Source of the DNA: Gemmatimonas sp.
GTDB lineage: Bacteria; Gemmatimonadota; Gemmatimonadetes; Gemmatimonadales; Gemmatimonadaceae
Length of the DNA: 64,000 nt
Reading direction: 5' to 3'
Assembly: GCA_011390885.1 (NCBI GenBank)
Contig: JAABRO010000022.1
Span: forward strand, 1-64,000
In this document: in pieces, positions 56,846 through 64,000 of the stretch
Layout of the letters: each line of letters begins with the position of its first letter
How positions within the stretch are numbered: position 1 is the first letter of the stretch
The notes under the pieces: generated by a model
Databases searched by the model: none
What the model saw: only the letters and a program-made list of their open reading frames with translations
What the model was told of the DNA's origin: nothing
Program-made: the position numbers and the translations under genes

Positions 56846-56904
56846 AAAAAAAGAGCGCCGGTGCGACGACCACTCCGGCGAAGGAGGGACGAACACACCG
56901 GCGC
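56846..56904 (-). terminator. Intrinsic terminator of the SRP RNA gene
   Basis: GCGCCGGTGTG (56894-56904 read on the minus strand) pairs with CGCACCGGCGC (56855-56865) and is followed by TCTTTTTTT (56846-56854). This is the best rho-independent terminator in the window and separates the RNA gene from dnaX. Confidence 0.85.
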
Positions 56905-56906
56905 AA

Positions 56907-57006
56907 TGCCTCAGGTCTTGCGAAGCGATGCAAGACACCACGTACCGTTGCTACCTGCGGGGTCCTGGCGGAGTTGGCGGGCTTGCACCCTCCGGGACCT
57001 GAGACA
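56907..57006 (-). ncRNA. ffs: Signal recognition particle RNA (small 4.5S type)
   Basis: About 100 nt. The ends pair (TGTCTCAGGTC with GACCTGAGGCA), as does the next segment (GGTGCAAG with CTTGCATC). The apical part reads TCCGCCAGGACC then GGTAGCAACGGTA (56945-56972), the conserved CAGG/AGCA internal loop that binds Ffh. The apical loop itself is CCGCA rather than the usual GGAA. A good promoter lies just upstream and a terminator just downstream, and the location before dnaX-ybaB-recR is the same as in Bacillus. Exact ends are estimated from pairing. Confidence 0.85.
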
Positions 57007-57011
57007 CCCGT

Positions 57012-57040
57012 AGCTTACCCGGGCGCGGCCGTTCCGGCAA
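57012..57040 (-). promoter_or_regulatory. Promoter of the SRP RNA gene
   Basis: On the minus strand TTGCCG (57035-57040) and TAAGCT (57012-57017) are 17 bases apart, and the next bases ACGGGTG lead directly into the RNA. This agrees with the 5' end suggested by base pairing. Confidence 0.75.
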
Positions 57041-57075
57041 GGCGCCGCGCGATGACGCCTGCCGCGCCATCACGC

Positions 57076-58131
57076 TCACCCGGCCGCGTGCACCACGCGC
57101 GCCACCACCTCGGCCAGACGCGGCGCCGCCGCCGCGATCTGCCCCCGTGACGCGTCCCGGTGCGTGACCGCACGGATGCGCGTCGGCGACCACGCCGAGA
57201 CGCGCACGCCCGCGGTGCGCGCCTCGCTCACGATCGCAGCCGCGCAGGGCGTGGGCAGGTCGAGCATCACGATGTTCGTGTCGGGGGGCACCACGCGCGC
57301 GCCGCCGACCCCGTCGAGCGCCTCGGCGAGCAGGCGCGCGTTCGCATGGTCCGAGGCGAGCCCCGCCAGGTGGTGCTCGAGGCCGTGGAGCGCAGCGGCG
57401 GCGAGCACCCCAGACTGGCGCAGTCCGCCGCCCAGCCGCTTGCGCACCATGTCGGCGCGCCGGATCACCTCATGCGAGCCGACCAGTGCGGCCCCGACCG
57501 GCGCGCCGAGCCCCTTGGAGAACGAGACCATGACCGTGTCCGCACAGGCCGCGAAGTCGGCGAGCGGCGTACCTGTCGCCACGTGCGCGTTCCACAGCCG
57601 CGCGCCGTCGAGGTGCACCGGCAACGCGAGCGATCGCGCCACCTCCGCGAGTGCGCGCATCTCGGCCAGCGGCGTGACCATGCCGCCGGCCCCGTTGTGC
57701 GTGTTCTCGAGGCACACGAGCCCGGCCTCCACTTCGTAACGCCCCCGCGGACGCGCGGCCCGCGCCAGGTCGCGCGCGGTCATCACTGGCGTGTCGCCGC
57801 GCACGGGGCGCACCTGCGCGCCGGCGAGCGCGGCCGCGCCCCCCATCTCCCAGTGCACGATGTGCGCGTCGGCGTCGACGAGCAGCTCGGTGCCGGGGCG
57901 CGTGTGCACGCAGATCGCCGCGAGGTTCGCCATGGAGCCGCTCGGGAAGAACAGCGCGGCATCCATGCCCAGCCGCTCGGCGACACGCGCCTCGAGCGCG
58001 CGGGTGGTCGGGTCGCCGTCCAGCACGTCGTCGCCCACCTCCGCCGCCGCGATGGCGGCGCGCATCGCGCCGGACGGGCGCGTGACGGTGTCGCTGCGCA
58101 GGTCGAGCAGGTCGGTGGGCAGGGGCGTCAT
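57076..58131 (-). CDS. ltaE: Low-specificity L-threonine aldolase
   Basis: 351 residues, a PLP enzyme that splits threonine or allo-threonine to glycine and acetaldehyde. Signatures are DLRSDTVTRPSGAMR, VGDDVLDGDPTTRALE, ENTHNGAGG, HLDGARLWNA and the PLP lysine in VMVSFSKGLGAPVGA. The length and the C-terminal domain are typical. It stands alone, upstream of the SRP RNA gene in the same direction. Confidence 0.93.
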   Translation of the reverse strand: MTPLPTDLLDLRSDTVTRPSGAMRAAIAAAEVGDDVLDGDPTTRALEARVAERLGMDAALFFPSGSMANLAAICVHTRPGTELLVDADAHIVHWEMGGAAALAGAQVRPVRGDTPVMTARDLARAARPRGRYEVEAGLVCLENTHNGAGGMVTPLAEMRALAEVARSLALPVHLDGARLWNAHVATGTPLADFAACADTVMVSFSKGLGAPVGAALVGSHEVIRRADMVRKRLGGGLRQSGVLAAAALHGLEHHLAGLASDHANARLLAEALDGVGGARVVPPDTNIVMLDLPTPCAAAIVSEARTAGVRVSAWSPTRIRAVTHRDASRGQIAAAAPRLAEVVARVVHAAG

Positions 58132-58233
58132 GGGGCAATCGGCGGAGTCGGGACAGGAGCGAGCGACCCCCGAACTTAGTGCCTCGCCGTCGTCATTCGG
58201 CAGCGCCGGGCGCGCGGCACGGCGCGCCGGCAC

Positions 58234-59190
58234 CTACGACACCCGTTCGAGCGCATCGAGTTCGGCGCGGCGCAGTTCATGCGCCTGCGCAACCTCGGCG
58301 CCGATCACGAACAGCATGGCGCCGTAGTACATCCAGAACACCACCGACACGATCACCGCGATGGTACCCGTGTACAGCGTGCTCGGCGCGGCGATGCCGA
58401 GGAAGACGGTGAACAGGTTGCGCGCCAGCTCGAACAGGCCGGCGGTGACGAGCGCGGCGACCACGGCGGCTTCCTTCGAGGGACGCCGACGCGGCAGCCC
58501 GTGAAAGAGCGCGTAGAAGGTGAACACGAGCAGCGCGAAGCCGAACGCACGCCCGAGCCCGTAGTTGAGCGCGCTGAGCGCACCCACGCGCACGCCGAGG
58601 TGCGCGAGCATCTCGGTGCCGCGCTCGGAGGCGATGGACAGGTACGTGGAGATCACGACCCAGAGCACGACCAGCGCGGTCGTGGCGAAGGCGGCGCCGA
58701 CGTCGAAGAGCTTGCCGGCCACGATGCCGCGATCGTTGCGATCGAGCACGATGGAGAGCACAGCGCGCAGCGACCCGAAGAGGCGCGTGGACGTCCACAC
58801 GAAGCCGAGGCCTGCGCCGATGCCCACCGCGCCGCGCGTGCGCAGCACGTCCTCCACCATCGCGCGCAGCACGGCCGCCGCCTCGAAGGCGTCGCTCGGC
58901 AGGAACGTCTCGGTGAGGCGCACGATGATCTCGGTGGCCTGCTCCGGCTGCCGCCCCAGGGCGAACGAGAGCCCGACCACGAGCAGCAGCACGAACGGCA
59001 CCAGCGCGAGCAGCAGGCTGAAGGCCACGCCGCCCGCGAGGAAGAAGCCGTTGTCCTCGCCGAAGCCGTTATACACGCGCCGCGCATAGTCGGCGAGCGT
59101 GCCGAGGCGGAGCCCCCGATACCAGGGGCTCCGCGGTGCGATCTCAGGCGGTGCCAGCGTTGTCGGCGGCGTCCAGGTCGGCGCCGTCAC
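58234..59190 (-). CDS. YihY/UPF0761-family membrane protein
   Basis: About 318 residues with six membrane spans. GVAFSLLLALVPFVLLLVVG, FNYG-like ALNYGLGRAFGFALLVF and TVFWMYYG-like VFWMYYGAMLFVIGAE fit the YihY/virulence factor BrkB family, once mislabelled RNase BN. The start is uncertain: GTG at 59190 lies inside the end of the upstream gene and leaves about 24 residues before the conserved WYRGLRLG. The last 15 residues are charged and cytoplasmic. Confidence 0.8.
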   Translation of the reverse strand: MTAPTWTPPTTLAPPEIAPRSPWYRGLRLGTLADYARRVYNGFGEDNGFFLAGGVAFSLLLALVPFVLLLVVGLSFALGRQPEQATEIIVRLTETFLPSDAFEAAAVLRAMVEDVLRTRGAVGIGAGLGFVWTSTRLFGSLRAVLSIVLDRNDRGIVAGKLFDVGAAFATTALVVLWVVISTYLSIASERGTEMLAHLGVRVGALSALNYGLGRAFGFALLVFTFYALFHGLPRRRPSKEAAVVAALVTAGLFELARNLFTVFLGIAAPSTLYTGTIAVIVSVVFWMYYGAMLFVIGAEVAQAHELRRAELDALERVS

Positions 59191-59668
59191 TCGGCATGAG
59201 GTCGTCGGTCCGGCGCTGCGACCGGCGCGCGTCGCTGTACGCGCGCTTCGTCTCCTCGACGGAGCGTTCGAGCTCCTCACGCGCCTGCCGAGCCGCCACT
59301 CGGCCGGCCTCGACGGCGTCACCCACGGCCTGCCGGCGCTCCTCCACCACGTCGCCGACCGCGCGCGCCTTCGATCGTACCACGCCGCGGGCCTCGCCCA
59401 CCTTGCGTTCCACCGCCTCGAGCGTGCGCTCGTAGGTGGACGAGATCTCGTCCGACATCTCGTCGAACTTGTCGCGCGCCTTCGCCTGCGCGCGCTTGGC
59501 CTCGCGGCGAATGCGCGCACGCGTGGCCTCGCCCGAGTCGGGCGCGAGCAGCAGCGCCGCCCCCGCGCCGATCGCGATGCCGAGCAGGAGGGCGCCGAGT
59601 CCGCTGCCGCCGCTCTCCCGCTCCACGATCACCACGCGATCGTCGTCGTAGTCGTCGTACCGTCCCAT
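59144..59668 (-). CDS. YtxH-like envelope protein
   Basis: 174 residues. A glycine-rich membrane helix (GLGALLLGIAIGAGAALLLAP) is followed by the APxSGxxxR motif and a long charged amphipathic helix (KAQAKARDKFDEM, TLEAVERKVGEAR). This is the YtxH general-stress or gas-vesicle-like pattern. AAGGAGG lies six bases before the ATG. The aspartate-rich N-terminus (YDDYDDD) is unusual. Role unknown. Confidence 0.82.
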   Translation of the reverse strand: MGRYDDYDDDRVVIVERESGGSGLGALLLGIAIGAGAALLLAPDSGEATRARIRREAKRAQAKARDKFDEMSDEISSTYERTLEAVERKVGEARGVVRSKARAVGDVVEERRQAVGDAVEAGRVAARQAREELERSVEETKRAYSDARRSQRRTDDLMPSDGADLDAADNAGTA

Positions 59669-59682
59669 GCTGCCTCCTTGGT

Positions 59683-61104
59683 TCAATCGCTGAGATCTGC
59701 GTCGTCGGGCGCGGCGGCCACCGAGGGCACGCCGTCCACCGGCATCTTGCGTCGCAGCGCCGTCGGCTTCACGAAGCGCGCCACCGTCTCGCGCGTGCCC
59801 GCAATGCCGAGCTGGCGGAAGAGGAAGGCGAACTTGTCGTCGTACGCCTTGCCAAGCGCGACCTTCACCTCGGAAGGCAGCGCCCACAGCTGCCGCTTGA
59901 AGGGGCCGAGCGCCTTCTTGCGGGTCTTGTAGTAGAACTGCTCGTCGGAATCGGTGGCCTTCCGCTCGTCCTTCGCGTTCACGTCGAGCCACGCGTAGAT
60001 CTCCGACCGGAGCGACTCCGGCAGGTGATCGAAGAGCATGTTCTGGAAGTTGGTGGCCAGGTGGATCTCGGCCGTCTCCGTGCGCGGGAAGTTGCCGAAC
60101 GCCGTGTCCGGCAGCGTGGACGCGCCGTGCTGCACCGCGCCGGCCATGCCGTACCGCTCGCGCGCGATCGTGGAGAGCGTGGCGAGCGTGTCGAGGTCGA
60201 GCGCCACTTCGGCGATGGAGCCGTCGGGGAGCACGATGCCGCCGTGCGACGTGCCCGACTGCACGCTGATCTTGCTGAGCCCCGCCGTGCCGGGCGCGCG
60301 CTGCTCGAGGGTGCGGTTGAAGCCCTCCATGAAGGCCTCGAGCTCCTCGGGCGTGGAGTTCTCCGTACCCACCTCGCCGATCTCGCCACCCACCGAGATG
60401 GTGACGCCGCGCGGCTCGGCGGCGCGCACCTCGAGCGTGATGTCCACGCAGTTCTCGTAGTTGCGGCGCTGCTGCTCCTCGAGCGTGGGCTGCGCGAGGT
60501 CCACCAGCGTGGACGTGTCCACGTCGATGTTGTAGAAGCCGGCCGACACGGCCTCGCGCACGAGCTGCTTGACCGCGTCCACTTCGGTGACCGGGTCGAC
60601 CGCGAACTTCTTCGCGTTCACCTGGAAGTGGTCACCCTGGATGAACACGGGACCGGTGAAGCCTTCGCGCATGGCCGCCGCGAGCATCACGGTCACGTAC
60701 TCGGCCGGCCGCTGCTCGGTGTAGGCGATCTCGGAGCGCGCGATCTCGAGCAGGAACGCACCGGCATCGAGCGCGATGGCCTGCCGGAAGATGGCGCGCG
60801 CGGTGTCGTAGGAGGCGCCGCGCACGTTGATGGCCGGCACCGTGAACCCGCCGCACTTGCCTTCGCCACGCGCGATGTAGAGGTCGTGAATGGTGGCCGG
60901 CCGCACGCCAACTTCCTGTCCGATCTCCCAGATGAGCCAGCGCGCCTGCTCCCGCTCCACGGGCTCGCCGAAGACGGCCTCGTGCACGAGCCGGTCCATG
61001 TCCTCGGACTGCAGGGCGGCGGGCTGGAGCACCTTCACGATGCCGTCGGCAACCGAAACGGCGCCACCGAAGAGTTGCGTGGACGAGAGAGTCTGCTGCG
61101 TCAT
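59683..61104 (-). CDS. fba: Class II fructose-bisphosphate aldolase, long form
   Basis: 473 residues, longer than the usual ~310-360. Class II features are present in modified form: VPAINVRG at the barrel start, QGDHFQVN as the zinc and acid site, SVGGEIGEVGTEN, the phosphate-binding SVQSGTSHGGIV, and VQHGASTLP. The N-terminal 80 and C-terminal 110 residues extend the barrel. It lies near pgi and a pyruvate kinase, which supports a glycolytic role. GAGGA precedes the ATG by five bases. Confidence 0.8.
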   Translation of the reverse strand: MTQQTLSSTQLFGGAVSVADGIVKVLQPAALQSEDMDRLVHEAVFGEPVEREQARWLIWEIGQEVGVRPATIHDLYIARGEGKCGGFTVPAINVRGASYDTARAIFRQAIALDAGAFLLEIARSEIAYTEQRPAEYVTVMLAAAMREGFTGPVFIQGDHFQVNAKKFAVDPVTEVDAVKQLVREAVSAGFYNIDVDTSTLVDLAQPTLEEQQRRNYENCVDITLEVRAAEPRGVTISVGGEIGEVGTENSTPEELEAFMEGFNRTLEQRAPGTAGLSKISVQSGTSHGGIVLPDGSIAEVALDLDTLATLSTIARERYGMAGAVQHGASTLPDTAFGNFPRTETAEIHLATNFQNMLFDHLPESLRSEIYAWLDVNAKDERKATDSDEQFYYKTRKKALGPFKRQLWALPSEVKVALGKAYDDKFAFLFRQLGIAGTRETVARFVKPTALRRKMPVDGVPSVAAAPDDADLSD

Positions 61105-61117
61105 CGAGTCCTCGGGC

Positions 61118-61135
61118 GCTGCCGCGCGGCAGCGG
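61118..61135. other. Perfect 18-bp palindrome upstream of fba
   Basis: CGCTGCCGCGCGGCAGCG is fully self-complementary and lies 14 bases before the fba start. It could be an operator or a leader structure. Confidence 0.35.
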
Positions 61136-61165
61136 TGGAGCGGCCCGCAGGGGCCGGAAACAGGA

Positions 61166-61187
61166 GCGTCGGCGCGAACGCCGACAC
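61166..61187 (-). terminator. UUCG-loop hairpin after pgi
   Basis: On the minus strand GTCGGCG and CGCCGAC close a TTCG tetraloop, a very stable hairpin, followed by CTCCTGTTTCC. It sits in the 147-base gap between pgi and fba and may end the pgi transcript. Confidence 0.5.
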
Positions 61188-61251
61188 CGGGGTCAGAGGT
61201 GCAACTTCGGCAGGACGGCGGTGATTGGGAAGGCCACGCGCCGCCCCATAC

Positions 61252-62646
61252 TCAGACCTGCCAGCGAGGATCGGGGCTGGGGAGGGCATCCCACTGGGCG
61301 CGCGCCGCCTCGCTGCCGGGTCGTCCCAGCATGGCGTAGGCGAACTGCTTGCCGAGTTCTACCCCCGGCTGGTCGAAGGCGTTCACCTCGTACAGCTCGC
61401 CGGCGTACGCCGTGGCCAGCTCGAAGAGGTAGAAGAGCGCCCCCACACTCGGCGCGTCCACGGCCGGCACCGTGATCGTGGCGTTCATCCGCCCACGGGC
61501 CGCAAGCGCGCCCGCCGTGGCCTGCCGCTCGATCTCGAGCAGGCGCCCCAGGGTGTGTCCGCCGAGGTACCCCAGCTCGGGTCGCTCCGCGTGTCGCGCG
61601 GGAATGGAGCCCTGCTCCTCCCGCCCCGCCACCGCGATGAAGGTGACCGTCTTGTCCGCCGGTCCCTCCATGAACAGCTGCACCTGCGCGTGCTGGTCGG
61701 TCGCGCCGAGCGCCGGCAGCGGCGTGGGCCCCACGCTGGTGCCGTCGGGGCGGATCTTGCCCAGGCTCTCGGCCCACAGCTGCACGAACCACGCGGCGAT
61801 GTCACGCAGGCCGTCGGCGTACGGCATGAGCGCCTGCACGTGCGCGCCGTGCTCCCGGTCGGCGAGCCACTGCAGCACGGCGAAGACGCCAGCCGGATTG
61901 GTGGCCAACTCGGGCGATCCGCATCGTGCCGCACACGCCGCCGCACCGGCAAGCACCCCACGCACATCGATGCCGATGAGCGCCGCGGGCAGCAGCCCCA
62001 CGGGCGACAGCACACTGAAGCGTCCGCCCACGTTGGGCGGAATGTCGAGCGCCACGATGCCTTCGGCACGCGCGACGGCGCGCAGCGCGCCCACCTCGGG
62101 GTCGGTCACGAACACGAGCCGCTCACGCGCCCGCGCCTCGCCCACGGCCCCCTCGAGCGCCTCGCGCACGATGAGGTACTGGGCCATCGTCTCCACCGTG
62201 CCGCCCGACTTCGACACCACGAGCACGAGCGTGTGCGCGAGCGGCAGGCGGGCGAGCATCGCGGCGATCGACGCCGGGTCCACGTTGTCGAGCACATGCA
62301 GGCGCGGCCACCCCTCGCGCCGCGCGTCGTCGAGCTCGTTCCAGTGCGGCGGCCGCAGCGCAGCGCGCAACGCGAGCGGCCCCAGCGCGGAGCCGCCAAT
62401 GCCGAGCAGCAGCACGTCGGTGACGGTGCCGCGGAACTGCGCCGCCACGGCGAGCGTGGCCTCGAGCGCCACCTGGTCGTGCGGCAGGTCGATGAAGCCG
62501 AGCGTGCCGCTCGCGTGTCGAGCGCGCACGGCCTCGTGGGCGGCGGTGAAGCGCTTGGCGCCGAGCGCCCATTGGTCGGCGGTGATGCCGGCAGCGCCCG
62601 GGAGCGGGCCCGCCATCATGTTCGTGAAATCGAGACGGAGCGGCAT
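61252..62646 (-). CDS. pgi: Glucose-6-phosphate isomerase
   Basis: 464 residues, bacterial PGI. Sugar-isomerase motifs include GIGGSALGPLAL, VVSKSGGTVETMAQ, GGRFSVLSPVGLLPA and HAQVQLFMEGP, with PGVELGKQFAYAM near the end. It interconverts glucose-6-phosphate and fructose-6-phosphate. The ATG at 62646 is 27 bases after the metallo-beta-lactamase gene. Confidence 0.94.
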   Translation of the reverse strand: MPLRLDFTNMMAGPLPGAAGITADQWALGAKRFTAAHEAVRARHASGTLGFIDLPHDQVALEATLAVAAQFRGTVTDVLLLGIGGSALGPLALRAALRPPHWNELDDARREGWPRLHVLDNVDPASIAAMLARLPLAHTLVLVVSKSGGTVETMAQYLIVREALEGAVGEARARERLVFVTDPEVGALRAVARAEGIVALDIPPNVGGRFSVLSPVGLLPAALIGIDVRGVLAGAAACAARCGSPELATNPAGVFAVLQWLADREHGAHVQALMPYADGLRDIAAWFVQLWAESLGKIRPDGTSVGPTPLPALGATDQHAQVQLFMEGPADKTVTFIAVAGREEQGSIPARHAERPELGYLGGHTLGRLLEIERQATAGALAARGRMNATITVPAVDAPSVGALFYLFELATAYAGELYEVNAFDQPGVELGKQFAYAMLGRPGSEAARAQWDALPSPDPRWQV

Positions 62647-62673
62647 GGTGGCGCGGGTGGGACGCGAGGAAGG

Positions 62674-63456
62674 TCAGTCGGCGATGGTGATCGCGAGGCC
62701 GTCGTGGGCCGGCGCGATGCCGGGCGGCAACTCGGCGGCGAGTTGCGCGTGCGACTGGTCGTGCGTGAGATGGGTGAGGTACGTCTGCGGCGCGCCGATG
62801 GCCTGCGCCACGACGATCGCCTCGGGAACGGACAGGTGCGTGGGGTGCGGCGTGCGGAACAGCGCGTTGAGCACGAGCACCTCGACGCCGCGGAGCGCCT
62901 CGACGACCTCGGGCGCGACGGACTTCGCGTCCGTCACGTAGCCGAACCGGCCGATGCGATAGGCCAGCACCGTGGTGCGGCCGTGCGGCACGGCGAGCGG
63001 CAGCACCTCCGCGTCGCCGACGGTGAACAGCTCGCCCGCGCGGATCTCGTGCAGTGCGCCCTCCGGCTTCGTCGTGCCCGGCAGCGGCTGCATGGACGGG
63101 TCGACGACATACGGGAAGCGCGCGCGCAACGTGTCGAGCGTTTCGCGCGAGCCGTAGAGCGGCAGCGCCGCGCCGTGTCGCACGCTCAGCGCGCGCAGGT
63201 CGTCGATGCCATGGATGTGATCGGCGTGCTCGTGCGTGTAGAGCACCGCGTCGGCGCGCCCGATACCCGCCGCGACGAGCTGCAGCCGCAACTCGGGCGG
63301 CGTGTCGATGAGGAGACGCGTGCCCCCGCCCGTTTCGACGAACGCCGCGCACCGGCTCCGACGATCGCGCGGATCGGTGGAGTGGCACACGGCGCAGGCG
63401 CACCCGATCTGCGGCACGCCGAAGCTCGTGCCGGTGCCGAGGAGCGTGACCTTCAC
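62674..63456 (-). CDS. Metallo-beta-lactamase-fold hydrolase, PhnP-like
   Basis: 260 residues; GTG start at 63456. The motif YTHEHADHIHGID carries the zinc ligands, preceded by GTGTSFGVPQIGCACAVC with cysteines typical of PhnP-like phosphodiesterases, and followed by YVTDAKSV and HLTHDQSH. The likely activity is on cyclic or diester phosphates; no phn operon is nearby, so the natural substrate is open. Confidence 0.85.
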   Translation of the reverse strand: MKVTLLGTGTSFGVPQIGCACAVCHSTDPRDRRSRCAAFVETGGGTRLLIDTPPELRLQLVAAGIGRADAVLYTHEHADHIHGIDDLRALSVRHGAALPLYGSRETLDTLRARFPYVVDPSMQPLPGTTKPEGALHEIRAGELFTVGDAEVLPLAVPHGRTTVLAYRIGRFGYVTDAKSVAPEVVEALRGVEVLVLNALFRTPHPTHLSVPEAIVVAQAIGAPQTYLTHLTHDQSHAQLAAELPPGIAPAHDGLAITIAD

Positions 63457-63469
63457 GCCCTCGACTCCG

Positions 63470-64000
63470 TCACACGACCTCGACCTTGAGCAGGTTGGTG
63501 GTGCCGGGCACGTCGAAGGGCGCGCCGGCCGTCACGACGACGCGGTCGCCCGGGAAGGCGAGGCGCAGGTCGGTGGCGTCGCGGGTGGCCATGGCCACCA
63601 TGTGGTCGTAGCCGCGCGCCGTCGGCACGAGGCGCGGAATCACGCCCCACACCAGCGAGAGCTGCCGGCACACGCGCGGCTCGTCGGTGAGCGCGAGGAT
63701 GGGCACGGCCGGCCGGTACGACGACACGATGCGCGCGCTGAAGCCGCTCTTCGTGAAGACCACGACGAGCGGTGCGTGCAGCATGCGCACGGCGGCGGTG
63801 GTGGCCGCGGCGATCGCTTCCTCGGTGTTCACCGGCCCATCGGCGCGATGCTCGAGGCGCTGCGCGTAGGCAGGACGCGGGCTCGACTCGATCTCGAGGA
63901 TGATGCGGCGCATCGCCTCGACCGCGAGCCGCGGGTACTGGCCGGCCGCCGTTTCCGCCGAGAGCATGACTGCGTCGGTGCCATCGAGGATGGCGTTGGC
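63470..64000 (-). CDS. pyk: Pyruvate kinase, C-terminal part
   Basis: The frame enters from the right edge of the window. ANAILDGTDAVMLSAETA is the end of the catalytic barrel of pyruvate kinase, and AARRIILEIE-like AMRRIILEIE plus VVFTKSGFSARIVSSYRP belong to the C-terminal regulatory domain. It makes pyruvate and ATP from phosphoenolpyruvate. The last codons are 13 bases before the next gene. The N-terminal two thirds are outside. Confidence 0.93.
   Translation of the reverse strand, partial: ANAILDGTDAVMLSAETAAGQYPRLAVEAMRRIILEIESSPRPAYAQRLEHRADGPVNTEEAIAAATTAAVRMLHAPLVVVFTKSGFSARIVSSYRPAVPILALTDEPRVCRQLSLVWGVIPRLVPTARGYDHMVAMATRDATDLRLAFPGDRVVVTAGAPFDVPGTTNLLKVEVV

Noticed and set aside
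56846-56852. Run of seven A as a dnaX frameshift signal
   Set aside because: It lies upstream of the dnaX start and serves as the T-tract of the SRP RNA terminator on the minus strand.

Overview
This window is high-GC bacterial DNA carrying most of a photosynthesis gene cluster for a type 2 (quinone) reaction centre with bacteriochlorophyll a, followed by heme genes and ordinary housekeeping genes. The gene order, the four-heme PufC, the O2-dependent cyclase AcsF, the LhaA and Bch2 antenna-assembly proteins and a reaction-centre H subunit split into two genes all point to a phototrophic member of the Gemmatimonadota (Gemmatimonas phototrophica-like). The species assignment is inference from content; no database was consulted.

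Layout. 1-3056 (+): the end of pufL, then pufM and pufC, closed by a terminator-like hairpin. 3267-10055 (+): five genes that are not photosynthetic in any known sense: a vWA protein, a PP2C phosphatase and a kinase-fold protein (a TerY-P-type triad), followed by two single-span membrane proteins that share an N-terminal domain. 10090-24330 (-): one long operon read leftward from bchF: bchF-N-B-H-L-M, a 108-residue unknown, acsF, lhaA, split puhA, puhB, puhC. 24370-24449: a divergent promoter whose two -35 boxes lie in the arms of a perfect 14-bp inverted repeat. 24504-30475 (+): aerR/ppaA, ppsR, bchG, bch2, bchP; a PpsR-type operator covers the bchG -10 region. 30522-35544 (+): hemA, hemE, hemF and a HemY-type protoporphyrinogen oxidase, supplying tetrapyrrole to both heme and bacteriochlorophyll.

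The right-hand part is general metabolism: a deacetylase, kynA-kynB, two tandem zinc-ribbon membrane paralogs of unknown function, a cysteine desulfurase with mnmA, a chorismate mutase-prephenate dehydrogenase, grpE-dnaJ, an S9 peptidase, cinA-pgsA, mglA-mglB, recR-ybaB-dnaX with the SRP RNA gene just upstream, a threonine aldolase, envelope proteins, and glycolytic genes (aldolase, pgi, the end of a pyruvate kinase). A GxxExxY nuclease-like gene at 53154-53591 sits beside a cluster of 28-nt repeats that reaches the recR stop codon.

Working together: protoporphyrin made by the hem genes is metallated by BchH (with partners outside the window), methylated by BchM, cyclised by AcsF, reduced by BchLNB, hydrated by BchF and given its tail by BchG and BchP. 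LhaA, Bch2 and PuhB/C assist assembly of the PufLM-H-C core. AerR and PpsR form the likely light/oxygen switch. All visible oxidative steps (AcsF, HemF, HemY) use or tolerate O2, which fits an aerobic or semiaerobic phototroph. Genes are packed with ATGA, GTGA or TGATG overlaps, so translational coupling is widespread. No tRNA, rRNA, CRISPR array or insertion sequence was recognised.
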